Below, piece by piece: positions 41,326 through 49,798 of a stretch of 64,000 bases of DNA. The DNA lies in contig JAFUFU010000025.1 in assembly GCA_017469785.1 (NCBI GenBank), positions 46,413 through 110,412 of the forward strand. Direction: 5' to 3'. The notes beneath the pieces are model-generated. The model was not told where the DNA came from. It did not search any database and was given only the letters and a program-made list of their open reading frames with translations. Numbering within the stretch: the stretch's first letter is position 1; each line of letters opens with the position of its first letter. The DNA comes from Treponema sp. (GTDB lineage: Bacteria; Spirochaetota; Spirochaetia; Treponematales; Treponemataceae). The position numbers and the translations under genes were made by a program.

Positions 41326-43292
41326 TATGCTTCGATTAATTCAGCGAGTTTTGCAGCCGTGAAGCCGAAGTGCTCCGCGACTTTGTTCGCCGGTCCGGAT
41401 TCGCCGAAGCGGTCAATCGTGAACAGGTCTTTCTTGCTTGAAACGTAGCCTTCCCAGCCAGTCTTTACTCCGGCTTCAGCGATGATAACCCGCTTGCTGC
41501 CAAGAATCTGTTTCTGGAATTCTTCGCTCTGTGCCTCGAAGAGATTTTTATCGAGCATTGAGACGACTCGGACTGATTTTCCGCTTACTTTTGCGGCGGC
41601 TTCAAGAGCCATATTGACTTCTGAGCCGGTTGCGACAACTGTGACATCAGGATTGTCCGAAGTGCCTTTTACGACATAAGCGCCTTTTTTGATTGTCTCG
41701 CGCCAGTTTTTGTCTTCCTTGGCGTAGACCGGAACGTTCTGTCGTGTGAGAGAGAAGAGAACCGGATGATCTTTAGAAGCCATAGCGATATGCCATGCTT
41801 CGACAGTTTCTTCGGCATCGCCCGGTCGCAAAACCTGCAAGTTCGGAATTGAGCGCAATGACGAGAGCTGCTCAATCGGCTGGTGGGTCGGGCCATCTTC
41901 GCCGAGGTAGATAGAGTCGTGGGTGAGATCGTAGATTACCGGCTGCTTCATGAGGGCTGCCAAGCGGATTGACGGACGCATGTAGTCAGAGAATACAAGG
42001 TAGGTTGCGCAGAATGGGCGGATTCCGCCATGCAGGCTCATGCCTGCCGCTTCGCTTGCCATGCCGAATTCTCGGATACCGAACTCGATTGAGCGTCCGG
42101 CACGGTTTTCTGGCGTGTATGTGCCGCCGTCGCATTTCATTCCTGATTTGTTTGAGCCTTTAAGGTCGGCGCTTCCGCCGGCTAGGTATGAGTAGCGCAA
42201 GCCCATGGTAGAAATCATGTCGCCAGAAGCCGTTCGGGTTGCAACTGATTTGCCGACTTCGTATGTCGGATCTTCTGCGCTTCCGTCAGCGCTGCCTTCG
42301 TAAGAAGCCTTCCACTGTTTTGCAAGCTCTGGGTTTTCTTTTGCCCAAGCATCAAATTCTGCCTGCCAGTCTGATTCGAGTTTTGCGAAAGCTGATTTTT
42401 TCTCTGCGAAATAGCTGAGAGCGTCTTCGTCAATCTGGAAGAATTTTTCAGGATCGAGACCGAGATTCTTTTTTGTCTCAGCAACTGCTTCAACACCGAG
42501 TGGCTCTCCGTGAACTGCCGAAGTTCCGGCTTTTGGTGAGCATTTTCCGATAACAGACTTGAGCATTATGAGGGTCGGCTTGTCGCTTTCCTTTTTGGCT
42601 TCCTCTACGAGAGAGACGATTTTTTCAACATCGTACATGTCGCCTTTGAGAACCTGCCAGCCATAAGCTTCATAGCGTTTGCCGATATCTTCTGTGAATG
42701 TGATGTCTGTTGAGCCGTCAATTGAAATGCGGTTTTCGTCGTAGAAAACGATGAGTTTGCCGAGCTTGTTGTGACCTGCGAAAGAACATGCTTCTGAAGA
42801 AACGCCTTCTTCGAGACAGCCTTCGCCTACGAGAGCGTATGTGTAATGGTCAACGATTTTGTGAGATGCCGTGTTGTATTTAGCGGCGAGCATTGTCTCG
42901 GCGAGAGCCATACCGACTGCCAGAGCAATGCCCTGCCCGAGAGGGCCTGACGTATTTTCAACTCCGTCCGTGATTCCATACTCAGGATGTCCGCAGCATA
43001 CAGAGCCAATCTGACGGAAATTTTTGATATCTTCAAGGGTAATTTTGTATCCGGCCAGATGAAGGATAGAATACAAAAGCATTGAGCCGTGACCGGCTGA
43101 GAGAACGAATCTGTCCCGGTCTGCCCACTTTGAATCAGCCGGATTGTGCTTTAAAATTTCTCCGTACAAGACAGCAGCGAGTTCTGCGCATCCCAGCGGA
43201 AGTCCAGGGTGGCCTGAATTGGCTTTTTGGATGGCATCGATAGACAAGCTACGGATGGTCTTTGCAACGGCAGCAATTCCTTTACAGTTCAT
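41325..43292 (-). CDS. tkt: Transketolase
   Basis: The protein has 655 residues, full length. Thiamine-diphosphate and substrate motifs 'NSGHPGLPLGCAELA', 'GEGCLEEGVSSEACSFAGH', 'VFYDENRISIDG' and 'LGEDGPTHQPIEQLSSLRSIP' are present. It interconverts pentose and hexose phosphates, which fits pentose use from xylan (GH43 upstream). GGTTAGG upstream gives only a weak ribosome site. The gene has its own terminator at 41284-41317. Confidence 0.97.
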   Translation of the reverse strand: MNCKGIAAVAKTIRSLSIDAIQKANSGHPGLPLGCAELAAVLYGEILKHNPADSKWADRDRFVLSAGHGSMLLYSILHLAGYKITLEDIKNFRQIGSVCCGHPEYGITDGVENTSGPLGQGIALAVGMALAETMLAAKYNTASHKIVDHYTYALVGEGCLEEGVSSEACSFAGHNKLGKLIVFYDENRISIDGSTDITFTEDIGKRYEAYGWQVLKGDMYDVEKIVSLVEEAKKESDKPTLIMLKSVIGKCSPKAGTSAVHGEPLGVEAVAETKKNLGLDPEKFFQIDEDALSYFAEKKSAFAKLESDWQAEFDAWAKENPELAKQWKASYEGSADGSAEDPTYEVGKSVATRTASGDMISTMGLRYSYLAGGSADLKGSNKSGMKCDGGTYTPENRAGRSIEFGIREFGMASEAAGMSLHGGIRPFCATYLVFSDYMRPSIRLAALMKQPVIYDLTHDSIYLGEDGPTHQPIEQLSSLRSIPNLQVLRPGDAEETVEAWHIAMASKDHPVLFSLTRQNVPVYAKEDKNWRETIKKGAYVVKGTSDNPDVTVVATGSEVNMALEAAAKVSGKSVRVVSMLDKNLFEAQSEEFQKQILGSKRVIIAEAGVKTGWEGYVSSKKDLFTIDRFGESGPANKVAEHFGFTAAKLAELIEA

Positions 43293-43349
43293 AATAAAAC
43301 CTAACCTTGTAAAAAATTTTATATTTAAGCCATAGAGCAGACTGTTCTG

Positions 43350-44801
43350 CTAAATGACGTTAAACCTGTTTTTTTTGACCTTGTCCAAGGCCGAAATTAG
43401 CAACGGTTTTATATCTTCAAAGTTCATTTCCATTCCCTCAAGGGAAAGTTCCATGGCGCATGTTTCTTCTTCTTCACAGTCTGAATCCTCGGACAGGATT
43501 TCGAGGATGCGGGAAACATGCGTGTACAGCTGGCTCAGCGTGACAAGTTCCTGTTGCGGCAGCATATCAAGCTCCTTGTTGTCGCAATCAAGTTCGTAAA
43601 CTAGCGAGCCGACTTCGCCGAAAAGCTTGAGTGCTCTGTGACGGAGCGAACCATTTGCGAAATCTGCAAACCAATTGTACTTTTCGCGAAGTATAGCATT
43701 TCTTTGCTCTATTTGCAATGCGAGCATCTTTTTTTCTTCTTTTGAGAGGGGAAGTTCCTTGGGAATAATTTTGTCGATGATTTCCTGCAGGTTGTTGCGC
43801 TTTTCGTACATCTGGTCCTTGATGTAGCAGTCGATGACGAAATCTGGGAGCATGAAGTAAGGAATCGCACGGTCATCTCCGACGTACATTCCTTCGTTCC
43901 ATTTGCCGACGGCGGGAACATCCTGACCTTTGAACCAGAGACGGGTTTCGACGCCGAACAGCTCAAGGGCGACTTTTTTAGAATAGTCAAGGAATTCGTG
44001 TATCGAGCCGCAGTCAGGAACGCAAAGCTGGTTTTTGTTCTCATAGAAAACGTTGGCCAGCTGCTCCTCGATGCTGGAGCAGGGGCCCATGCTGTCAAAG
44101 CTTTCAAGGAGGGCGTTTTCGAGGGTTTCGTTCCATTTTTGCCGCTCCATGTCCTCGCTGCTGATTTGGAAGGGGTTGAGTTTGTGGGTGAGGAGAGGAA
44201 TAAGCTCGATGATGCCTTTGTCCCAGTCGTAGACACGGCAGAGAATCCTGTCGCCATATTTGAAATCGACCTGCTCGAAAATAGGCTCCATGGAGATGCC
44301 CGTAAGATTGAGCTTGAAAGGCAGCTCGAAACTGTTTTCGGCAATATGAAGGTCTTTGCAGGCTGGGTCGGAACTGATGTATTGGGCTGAAAATTCGTCG
44401 CCATAGAGACAGAATAAATCCCTGGCTGTGTTGCAGTCAGTGGAAAATAATTTGTTGGGGAGCTTTTTGCCCATGTACTCAAAAGACAAAGAAAATGAAA
44501 GGATGTCCAGGTCTACGAAAGGCATGCAGCGGTCTCCGGGGATGAAAACCTTCTGCTCGACTTCGCGCTGGGTGGGAACAAAACTGAAAAGCTGATTTGT
44601 GAAAGCACCTGCCCTGGTGATGTACATGTTTTTTTGCAAGGCAAAAACCCTGATGTCGTTGTCCAGGAATTCGCGAAGTTCGTTAATGGTAATCTTGTGC
44701 CCGAGGCCGCAGAGCATGGCAAGCAGTTCCTTTGCGGAAAAGGGCATCGGATAAGTTCTGAGAAAGTTAGTCAAAAAATTTTCTATTGAGATGCTCACCA
44801 T
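43350..44801 (-). CDS. Conserved-looking protein of unknown function
   Basis: The protein has 483 residues, is soluble and acidic, with no signal or membrane segment. The N-terminal 90 residues ('PFSAKELLAMLCGLGHKITINELREFL') look like a winged-helix fold. The middle is beta-rich with 'GDRILCRVYDWDKGIIEL', and the end is a helical, acidic tail ('EDSDCEEEETC'). I recognise no family. The ATG at 44801 is chosen because it begins the amphipathic N-terminus; an in-frame start seven codons upstream is possible. tkt follows on the same strand after 57 bases. Confidence 0.72.
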   Translation of the reverse strand: MVSISIENFLTNFLRTYPMPFSAKELLAMLCGLGHKITINELREFLDNDIRVFALQKNMYITRAGAFTNQLFSFVPTQREVEQKVFIPGDRCMPFVDLDILSFSLSFEYMGKKLPNKLFSTDCNTARDLFCLYGDEFSAQYISSDPACKDLHIAENSFELPFKLNLTGISMEPIFEQVDFKYGDRILCRVYDWDKGIIELIPLLTHKLNPFQISSEDMERQKWNETLENALLESFDSMGPCSSIEEQLANVFYENKNQLCVPDCGSIHEFLDYSKKVALELFGVETRLWFKGQDVPAVGKWNEGMYVGDDRAIPYFMLPDFVIDCYIKDQMYEKRNNLQEIIDKIIPKELPLSKEEKKMLALQIEQRNAILREKYNWFADFANGSLRHRALKLFGEVGSLVYELDCDNKELDMLPQQELVTLSQLYTHVSRILEILSEDSDCEEEETCAMELSLEGMEMNFEDIKPLLISALDKVKKNRFNVI

Positions 44802-44943
44802 ATAAAGATAACTGAAAATCAATAAAAAGGCAAAGAATACTCAAAAAAAGTACGAAAAAAACATGCACTGGGTAATTTTGACACATATTGTAATGAAAAT
44901 ATGACACAGAGAGGAAAAAAGTCCAAAGCGCAGCCGGAAAATC

Positions 44944-45039
44944 CCTGCTGAAACTATGAAAAGCCGCCCCGCTATGGAATGGTTGCGAAGCAAGTGCGCA
45001 GCACCGAGCGTCAGCGAGCCATGGAACAGCGGCAGCAGG
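44944..45039. repeat. GC-rich inverted-repeat element upstream of hsp20
   Basis: CCTGCTG (44944-44950) and CAGCAGG (45033-45039) bound 96 bp containing CCGCT...AGCGG and GCGAAGCAAGTGCGCAGCACCGAGCG-type units, much richer in G+C than its flanks. It resembles the element at 35679-35809 in size and style. The rest of the 387-base gap (44802-45188) holds an A/T-rich stretch with TTTTGACACATAT and ATATGACACA repeats and the sigma-54 promoter. Confidence 0.5.
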
Positions 45040-45086
45040 ACAAATTGGCGCAAAAAAAAATAAAATTTTAAATTTTGTTAAAAAGT

Positions 45087-45102
45087 TGGCACGCTTTATG
45101 CT
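45087..45102 (+). promoter_or_regulatory. Sigma-54 promoter of hsp20
   Basis: TGGCACGCTTTATGCT matches the -24/-12 consensus TGGCACG-N4-TTGCW except for one base, with the required ten bases between GG and GC. The transcript would start near 45112 and have a leader of about 76 bases ending in GGAAGGAG. Confidence 0.75.
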
Positions 45103-45188
45103 TAATCTTTAGTGTCGGAAATCAAAAGTTCCGGCAAACAAAATTAAACTACATACAATACCTGACCAAGCTCAGGAAGGAGAACATT

Positions 45189-45629
45189 ATGAACGCACTT
45201 TCACTTTTTAACGACTGGCTCAACAACGATTTTTACGGTACAGACGGACTTTGCAGTTCCTCAAATGTTCCGGATGTTGATGTTACTGAGAACAAGGATT
45301 CATATATCCTGGACATGGATTTGCCGGGACGCTCTGAGAATGACGTCAGCCTTGAATTGAACGACGGAGTTCTGACAATTTCTTCTGAGAAAACTGAGAC
45401 AAAGCAGATTGAGGATAAGGGCAAGAAGCACGAGGAGAAAAAAGAGGAAGAGAAACCGCAGTATCTTCTCCGTGAGCGCCGCCGCACTTCATTCCGCCGT
45501 AGTTTTACGCTTCCGAAAGACGTTGACGCAGAGGGCGTTACGGCCGGATTCAAGAACGGTGTCCTGACCGTAAAGATTCCGCGCAAAGCAGAAGTCGCTC
45601 CCCGAAAGATTCAGATTAATATCGCTTAA
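45189..45629 (+). CDS. Small heat-shock protein (Hsp20/alpha-crystallin)
   Basis: The protein has 146 residues. The alpha-crystallin domain spans about 28-140, with 'VDVTENKDSYILDMDLPGRSE' core, 'LNDGVLTISSEK' and the classical 'GFKNGVLTVKIPR' signature near the C-terminus. A charged insert (about 66-92, KGKKHEEKKEEE) enlarges one loop. It holds unfolded proteins soluble. ATG 45189 is fixed by AGGAG; a longer in-frame option overlaps the promoter. The end overlaps the convergent histidine kinase gene by four bases. Confidence 0.95.
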   Translation: MNALSLFNDWLNNDFYGTDGLCSSSNVPDVDVTENKDSYILDMDLPGRSENDVSLELNDGVLTISSEKTETKQIEDKGKKHEEKKEEEKPQYLLRERRRTSFRRSFTLPKDVDAEGVTAGFKNGVLTVKIPRKAEVAPRKIQINIA

Positions 45630-47020
45630 TCATCCGGAAATTCGATAGTGAAGCCCGCACCGTGAGGAATCATGTTGCGGGCTTTTATTTTTGCCCCGAG
45701 AGCATTGCATAAGGTTCGGGCAATTGCAAGGCCCAGCCCGGAGCCGGCGATTTTCCGTGAATGGGATTCGTCGGCGCGATAGAAACGCTGGAAAATGTGG
45801 GGCAGGGATTCTTCCGTAAAACCAGGGCCGTCATCGCTTTGCTCAATCAGCACAAGGCCGTCGCGCTTTTCGGCATGGAGATGGATTGAGCAGTTTTCGC
45901 CGGCATATTTTATGCTGTTCGAGATAATCACCGTGAGAATCTGGTGGAGCATTTCCGAGTCCGTGCGGAGCGTGATGTCCGTGATGTCGAAGTTGATTTT
46001 TGCGTCGGGAGCCACTGCCTTGAATTCTTCGGCGAGCCATGAGAAAAGCCCGCCAATCACTACTTCTGAAATCTGTGGCTTGATTCGTCCGCTTTCAACG
46101 CGGGAAATCTGCAGGAGGTTCGCGATGATTGCCTGCATGGTCTTCGCTTCTGTTTTGATTGCATTCAGGGAGGTTTCAAGCTGTTTGGGGTCTTTCTTGC
46201 CCCAGCGGAGCAAAAGGTTGGCCTGCCCCGAAATCACTGTGAGCGGCGTGTTCAGCTCATGGGAAACGTCGCTTGAAAATTGCCTTTCCCGCTCGAAATC
46301 CTGTTTGAGGCGAAGAAAAAGAGAATTGAAGGTTTTGGAAAGCTCGTCGATTTCATCGTCGTAACCGGTCATGGGGAGCAGGTCGGACAGGTTTTCAATT
46401 GTCACTGACTGGGCCGCTTTTGTTATCTTTGCCACGGGCTTGATGGTCTTTTTGGTAAGGAAGAGAGCCAGCATGAATGAGATGAAAAGAATCGGAATGG
46501 CCATGGAAAGAATTGCCCTTGGAAGGCTTGCAAAAAGTGCCGATGCCTGATTGTTGTCGATGTTTAGGACGACTGCGATTATTATATTGTGGTTTTTATT
46601 ATTTGTGTGGGGCTCTGCATAATAAAGGATGTCCAGGTCGCCGTCAAAGAAATAATCTTTCTGGAAATAATGCCGTGCTTTTTTGTTTGTGTTCGGAAGG
46701 AAAGGAAGAAAAGGATCGTTTGTGGCAAGCAGGGTGTAGGAATCTGAGTCATAGACAATGTAGGTAAGGTAGTATGGGATTTCAAGATTTGAGCCCAGGG
46801 TTCCTCCGAATTTTGGCGTTACGGAGTCATCATGGTCGTATTGCTCCATTTTTTCAAAGATGCGGTCCTCGGCTTTCTTTAATTCTTCTTCCTGGCTTTT
46901 CTCAACGATGGAGCGAGTGAAGAGCAGAAATGAGATTGCGAGGAAAACCACGCTCCCGGTCATGATGAACATGAACTGGAGCGAAAGTCGTACTGAAAAT
47001 GATTTGAAGTGCGGTTTCAT
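45626..47020 (-). CDS. Sensor histidine kinase
   Basis: The protein has 464 residues. Two membrane segments (about 12-34 and 180-203) enclose a periplasmic sensor of about 145 residues. HAMP (about 204-245), the H-box 'SSDVSHELNTPLTVI' (His about 254), and the N, G1 and G2 boxes 'ISNSIKYA', 'DDGPGF' and 'GSGLGLAIA' follow. It pairs with the OmpR-type regulator encoded four bases upstream. It is the last gene of the eight-gene surface-protein operon and probably senses something in the envelope. Confidence 0.94.
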   Translation of the reverse strand: MKPHFKSFSVRLSLQFMFIMTGSVVFLAISFLLFTRSIVEKSQEEELKKAEDRIFEKMEQYDHDDSVTPKFGGTLGSNLEIPYYLTYIVYDSDSYTLLATNDPFLPFLPNTNKKARHYFQKDYFFDGDLDILYYAEPHTNNKNHNIIIAVVLNIDNNQASALFASLPRAILSMAIPILFISFMLALFLTKKTIKPVAKITKAAQSVTIENLSDLLPMTGYDDEIDELSKTFNSLFLRLKQDFERERQFSSDVSHELNTPLTVISGQANLLLRWGKKDPKQLETSLNAIKTEAKTMQAIIANLLQISRVESGRIKPQISEVVIGGLFSWLAEEFKAVAPDAKINFDITDITLRTDSEMLHQILTVIISNSIKYAGENCSIHLHAEKRDGLVLIEQSDDGPGFTEESLPHIFQRFYRADESHSRKIAGSGLGLAIARTLCNALGAKIKARNMIPHGAGFTIEFPDD

Positions 47021-47024
47021 GGGA

Positions 47025-47717
47025 TTAGACCATCATATAGCCGGCGCCACGGACAGTCTTGATGAATTCATCTTTTGAATGCTCTGCGATTTTTGCGCGG
47101 ATATAGCCGACGTAGACGTCAACTGTGTTCTCGTCGATAAAATGTCCTTTTCCCCAGATATTGTCGATGATATCCGAGCGTGAAAGCACTTTGTTGTGAT
47201 TTTCGATGAAGCATTTGAGCATGAGGAATTCTGTCTTTGAAAGCTGGATTTCATTGCCTTCGATCGTGCAGCTCATTCTTCCGGTGTTCAGCGAAAGTGA
47301 GCGCACTGACAGGTTCGGCTCGCTTGATTTCATGAAGCTGATTCTGCGGAATAGAGCGTTGATTCGGGCAAGCAGCTCTTCGATTTCAAAAGGCTTTGCG
47401 ATGTAATCGTCGGCTCCGGCGTTCAGTCCCGTAATCTTATCGACTGTTTCGCCCCGTGCTGTTTCCAGAATGATGGGAACGTTTGAAGTTGAGCGGATGC
47501 GCCTAAGCACTTCCAGCCCGTTCAGCTCGGGAAGCATTACGTCGAGAAGGATTAAATCAGGATTTTCAGATTCGAATTTTTCGAGAGCCTGCCGCCCTGT
47601 TTCTGCGAGAATCGTGGTGAAGCCTTCGTGTTCAAGCTCAGGAAGGATAAAATCAGAGATGCCTTTGTCATCTTCGACGACAAGCACTTTCAGGTTGCCG
47701 ATTTCATTGTTTATCAT
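47025..47717 (-). CDS. OmpR/PhoB-family response regulator
   Basis: The protein has 230 residues. The receiver has acidic 'VVEDDKG', phospho-Asp in 'LILLDVMLPE' (about residue 57) and Lys in 'DYIAKPFEI'. The C-terminal winged helix ends 'VDVYVGYIRAKI...VRGAGYMMV', typical of OmpR-type DNA-binding domains. CGGAGG lies 8 bases upstream. It lies two bases from the preceding secreted-protein gene. A natural target is the 18-bp inverted repeat at 53308-53371; this is inference. Confidence 0.95.
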   Translation of the reverse strand: MINNEIGNLKVLVVEDDKGISDFILPELEHEGFTTILAETGRQALEKFESENPDLILLDVMLPELNGLEVLRRIRSTSNVPIILETARGETVDKITGLNAGADDYIAKPFEIEELLARINALFRRISFMKSSEPNLSVRSLSLNTGRMSCTIEGNEIQLSKTEFLMLKCFIENHNKVLSRSDIIDNIWGKGHFIDENTVDVYVGYIRAKIAEHSKDEFIKTVRGAGYMMV

Positions 47718-47719
47718 TG

Positions 47720-48391
47720 CTAGCCTCCGATAATGATGTCTGTGACTTCAATAGGTTCGATTGTCGTTCCGTCAAAGGACTCCATGTTTTGGATTTTCAG
47801 GGAGAAAACTTCTTTGTCTGTCGGAACTGATATTTTTATTGTATCACCTTTTTTGTTGAAAGCGAATCTTGTTTTTTCAGAAATTGCATCGCCGTTTACG
47901 ATAATGGAATTTGAAGTGAGGGTAAGCGGATTCACGGACTTGTTGAAGGTGATTTCAACGCTGATTTCGCTGCTGCTCATTCTCTGGCTTTTTATTTTCT
48001 GCAGCAGGAAGGAGCCTGTGGTTGAAACAAGCCTGCTGCCCCGGTAGTACAAGATTTCCTGGTCTGCCGCGCTGCCAGTGCCCCTGCTGTCGCCGGAACT
48101 GTTGCCCCCGGGAGCAGATGGTGCCTGTCCCCTTTCCTGTGAGGGGGCTGGAGATGGAGGGGCTGGCTGCCGGCTTCCTGACGGAGCTGGCCCTGAGGGA
48201 GTGCTTGCCGGGCGAGCCGTGTTAGATGCGCGCGCCCCGTTCGATGATGAAGGAGAGGGGGAGTGTTTCCCGCTGGGTGAAGAACTTCCGCCGCCAGTGC
48301 GGCCTGATCCTCCTGAGCGTGGGGCCGAAAACCCGTTCAGGGATACGAGCGTGAGAATAACGAATGCTGCGAGATATCTGCGTTTGGACAT
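47720..48391 (-). CDS. Secreted Pro/Ser-rich protein
   Basis: The protein has 223 residues with a signal peptide (about 1-22). Residues 24-110 are low complexity and rich in Ser, Pro and Gly, like a flexible stalk. The last 100 residues form a beta-rich domain ('ISVEITFNKSVNPLTL', 'IIVNGDAI', 'ISVPTDKEVFSLKI') similar to bacterial Ig-like folds (Big_5 type). It probably presents or bridges at the cell surface. AAGGAG precedes the start by about 10 bases, and the response-regulator gene follows after two bases. Confidence 0.78.
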   Translation of the reverse strand: MSKRRYLAAFVILTLVSLNGFSAPRSGGSGRTGGGSSSPSGKHSPSPSSSNGARASNTARPASTPSGPAPSGSRQPAPPSPAPSQERGQAPSAPGGNSSGDSRGTGSAADQEILYYRGSRLVSTTGSFLLQKIKSQRMSSSEISVEITFNKSVNPLTLTSNSIIVNGDAISEKTRFAFNKKGDTIKISVPTDKEVFSLKIQNMESFDGTTIEPIEVTDIIIGG

Positions 48392-48406
48392 TACAGAGAT
48401 ACTCCT

Positions 48407-49771
48407 TTAAAATTTCTTCTTGAACTTATAGGTGTATGTGAGAGGGACTGAAATGCATGAGACACCATTATAGCATGTTTTATTCATATCGAGGCGAATC
48501 CCGGCCCCGATTGTTCCATAATTTTGCGGAAGGTCGATTTTGAGCCGTGGATACAGGGTAATCCACTGGCAGTCACTGTCGTTAATCATTGTCCGGAGCT
48601 TGAAGTTAAATGCTGCTTCGACGGCATCGGTCAGCTGATAGGTGAGGCGAATCTGGCCATAGAAGGGAATCGCATTGTGCGTGAATTCATCAGTGCGCTT
48701 GGCGCTTCCGTCCTTGTATTTGACGATTGAATTTCCCCGGATTATCGTGGTGATTTTTGTATCAATCAGATTGCCCTCGGAATCATAGTATTTAACCTTG
48801 CCGATGTATTCATTGGTGAGGCCTGTAATCATGTCGCCGTAGATGCCGAATCCTTTTTCTGCCGACTTGTAGCCTCCCGTTAGCCCCAGGGCGTATTTCG
48901 TTGTCTGCTTTTTGAATTCATAGTCGCCGTTTCGTTCGACTTTCATTTCAGGCAGGTAGTCGGAATCAGTAAAGTTGTAGTAGAAGCCGGTGTTGAGCAC
49001 GATATTGCTGTTTCCTGTGTAGCCAAGGAAGGCGCCGAATTTGCGTGTGTCCTCGCTGATATCATGGGCTGTGAATCCGAAATCAAAGAGATTTAAAAGG
49101 CCTGCGTTCACGCCGAAGTCAATGGCTTTCGGGAGCTCATCTGTCTCAGAGTCTTTTTCTGGATAGATTGTCGCGCCGCCTGCAAGCTTAAGGTAGCCAC
49201 TGTCGCCGATGTCCCAGTCACTGGTGATTCCGCCTGCCATTCCGTTTGAGTAGATTCCCACATCGCCGGAAGTGAGATAGCGGTCTTCTCCCAGAGAATC
49301 CGTTAGCATCCTGCCGTATTTTGTGGTGTCGTCGGCAGCCGCAAGGTATCCTGAAGGAATGGCAAAATGCTTGTAGAAATTGTTTCCGCCAACGACTCCG
49401 AATTGTTTTACGGGCTTTATGTGCAAAAATCCGCTCGGGACAAAGAGAATCTTGGGAATCTCGTCTTCGTAATCAACTTTTTCGCCGTCGTAAAATAAAT
49501 CTGTGTCGTGATAAAGCGTTTCCAGGCGGAAGCGTCCTTCAAGATAATTATTGCTCAAATCAATCTGGAACCTGTCACCGAAAGCCAGTGTTTTTGCCTC
49601 GCTGGTTTTATCCGAGATGTCCTTTTCTTTTTGATTTGTGTACAGGTCATAGTCGCCCACTTGGTCAGAATCCGCCCCCACAGTGTTTTTGATGGTGAGT
49701 TTGGTTTTGGCGGAAATGGTTCCCGCCGCAAGCAGGGCAAGGGCTGTAAAAGCAAGATATTTTCGATTCAT
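48407..49771 (-). CDS. Predicted outer-membrane beta-barrel protein
   Basis: The protein has 454 residues with a signal peptide ending at about SAK (residue 22). The mature part alternates polar and aromatic residues in many short strands separated by charged turns, and ends '...LTYTYKFKKKF' with the C-terminal Phe of barrel proteins. There are few cysteines. A porin or anchor role within the surface operon is plausible, and no specific family is recognised. AAGGAG lies 8 bases upstream. Confidence 0.75.
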   Translation of the reverse strand: MNRKYLAFTALALLAAGTISAKTKLTIKNTVGADSDQVGDYDLYTNQKEKDISDKTSEAKTLAFGDRFQIDLSNNYLEGRFRLETLYHDTDLFYDGEKVDYEDEIPKILFVPSGFLHIKPVKQFGVVGGNNFYKHFAIPSGYLAAADDTTKYGRMLTDSLGEDRYLTSGDVGIYSNGMAGGITSDWDIGDSGYLKLAGGATIYPEKDSETDELPKAIDFGVNAGLLNLFDFGFTAHDISEDTRKFGAFLGYTGNSNIVLNTGFYYNFTDSDYLPEMKVERNGDYEFKKQTTKYALGLTGGYKSAEKGFGIYGDMITGLTNEYIGKVKYYDSEGNLIDTKITTIIRGNSIVKYKDGSAKRTDEFTHNAIPFYGQIRLTYQLTDAVEAAFNFKLRTMINDSDCQWITLYPRLKIDLPQNYGTIGAGIRLDMNKTCYNGVSCISVPLTYTYKFKKKF

Positions 49772-49798
49772 GGTCTGTCTCCTTGACGCTAGGGGTGA

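Noticed and set aside
41152-41448. A 98-codon plus-strand frame between the patatin and tkt genes
   Set aside because: It runs through the terminator hairpin into the end of tkt, lacks a ribosome site, and has no recognisable domain.
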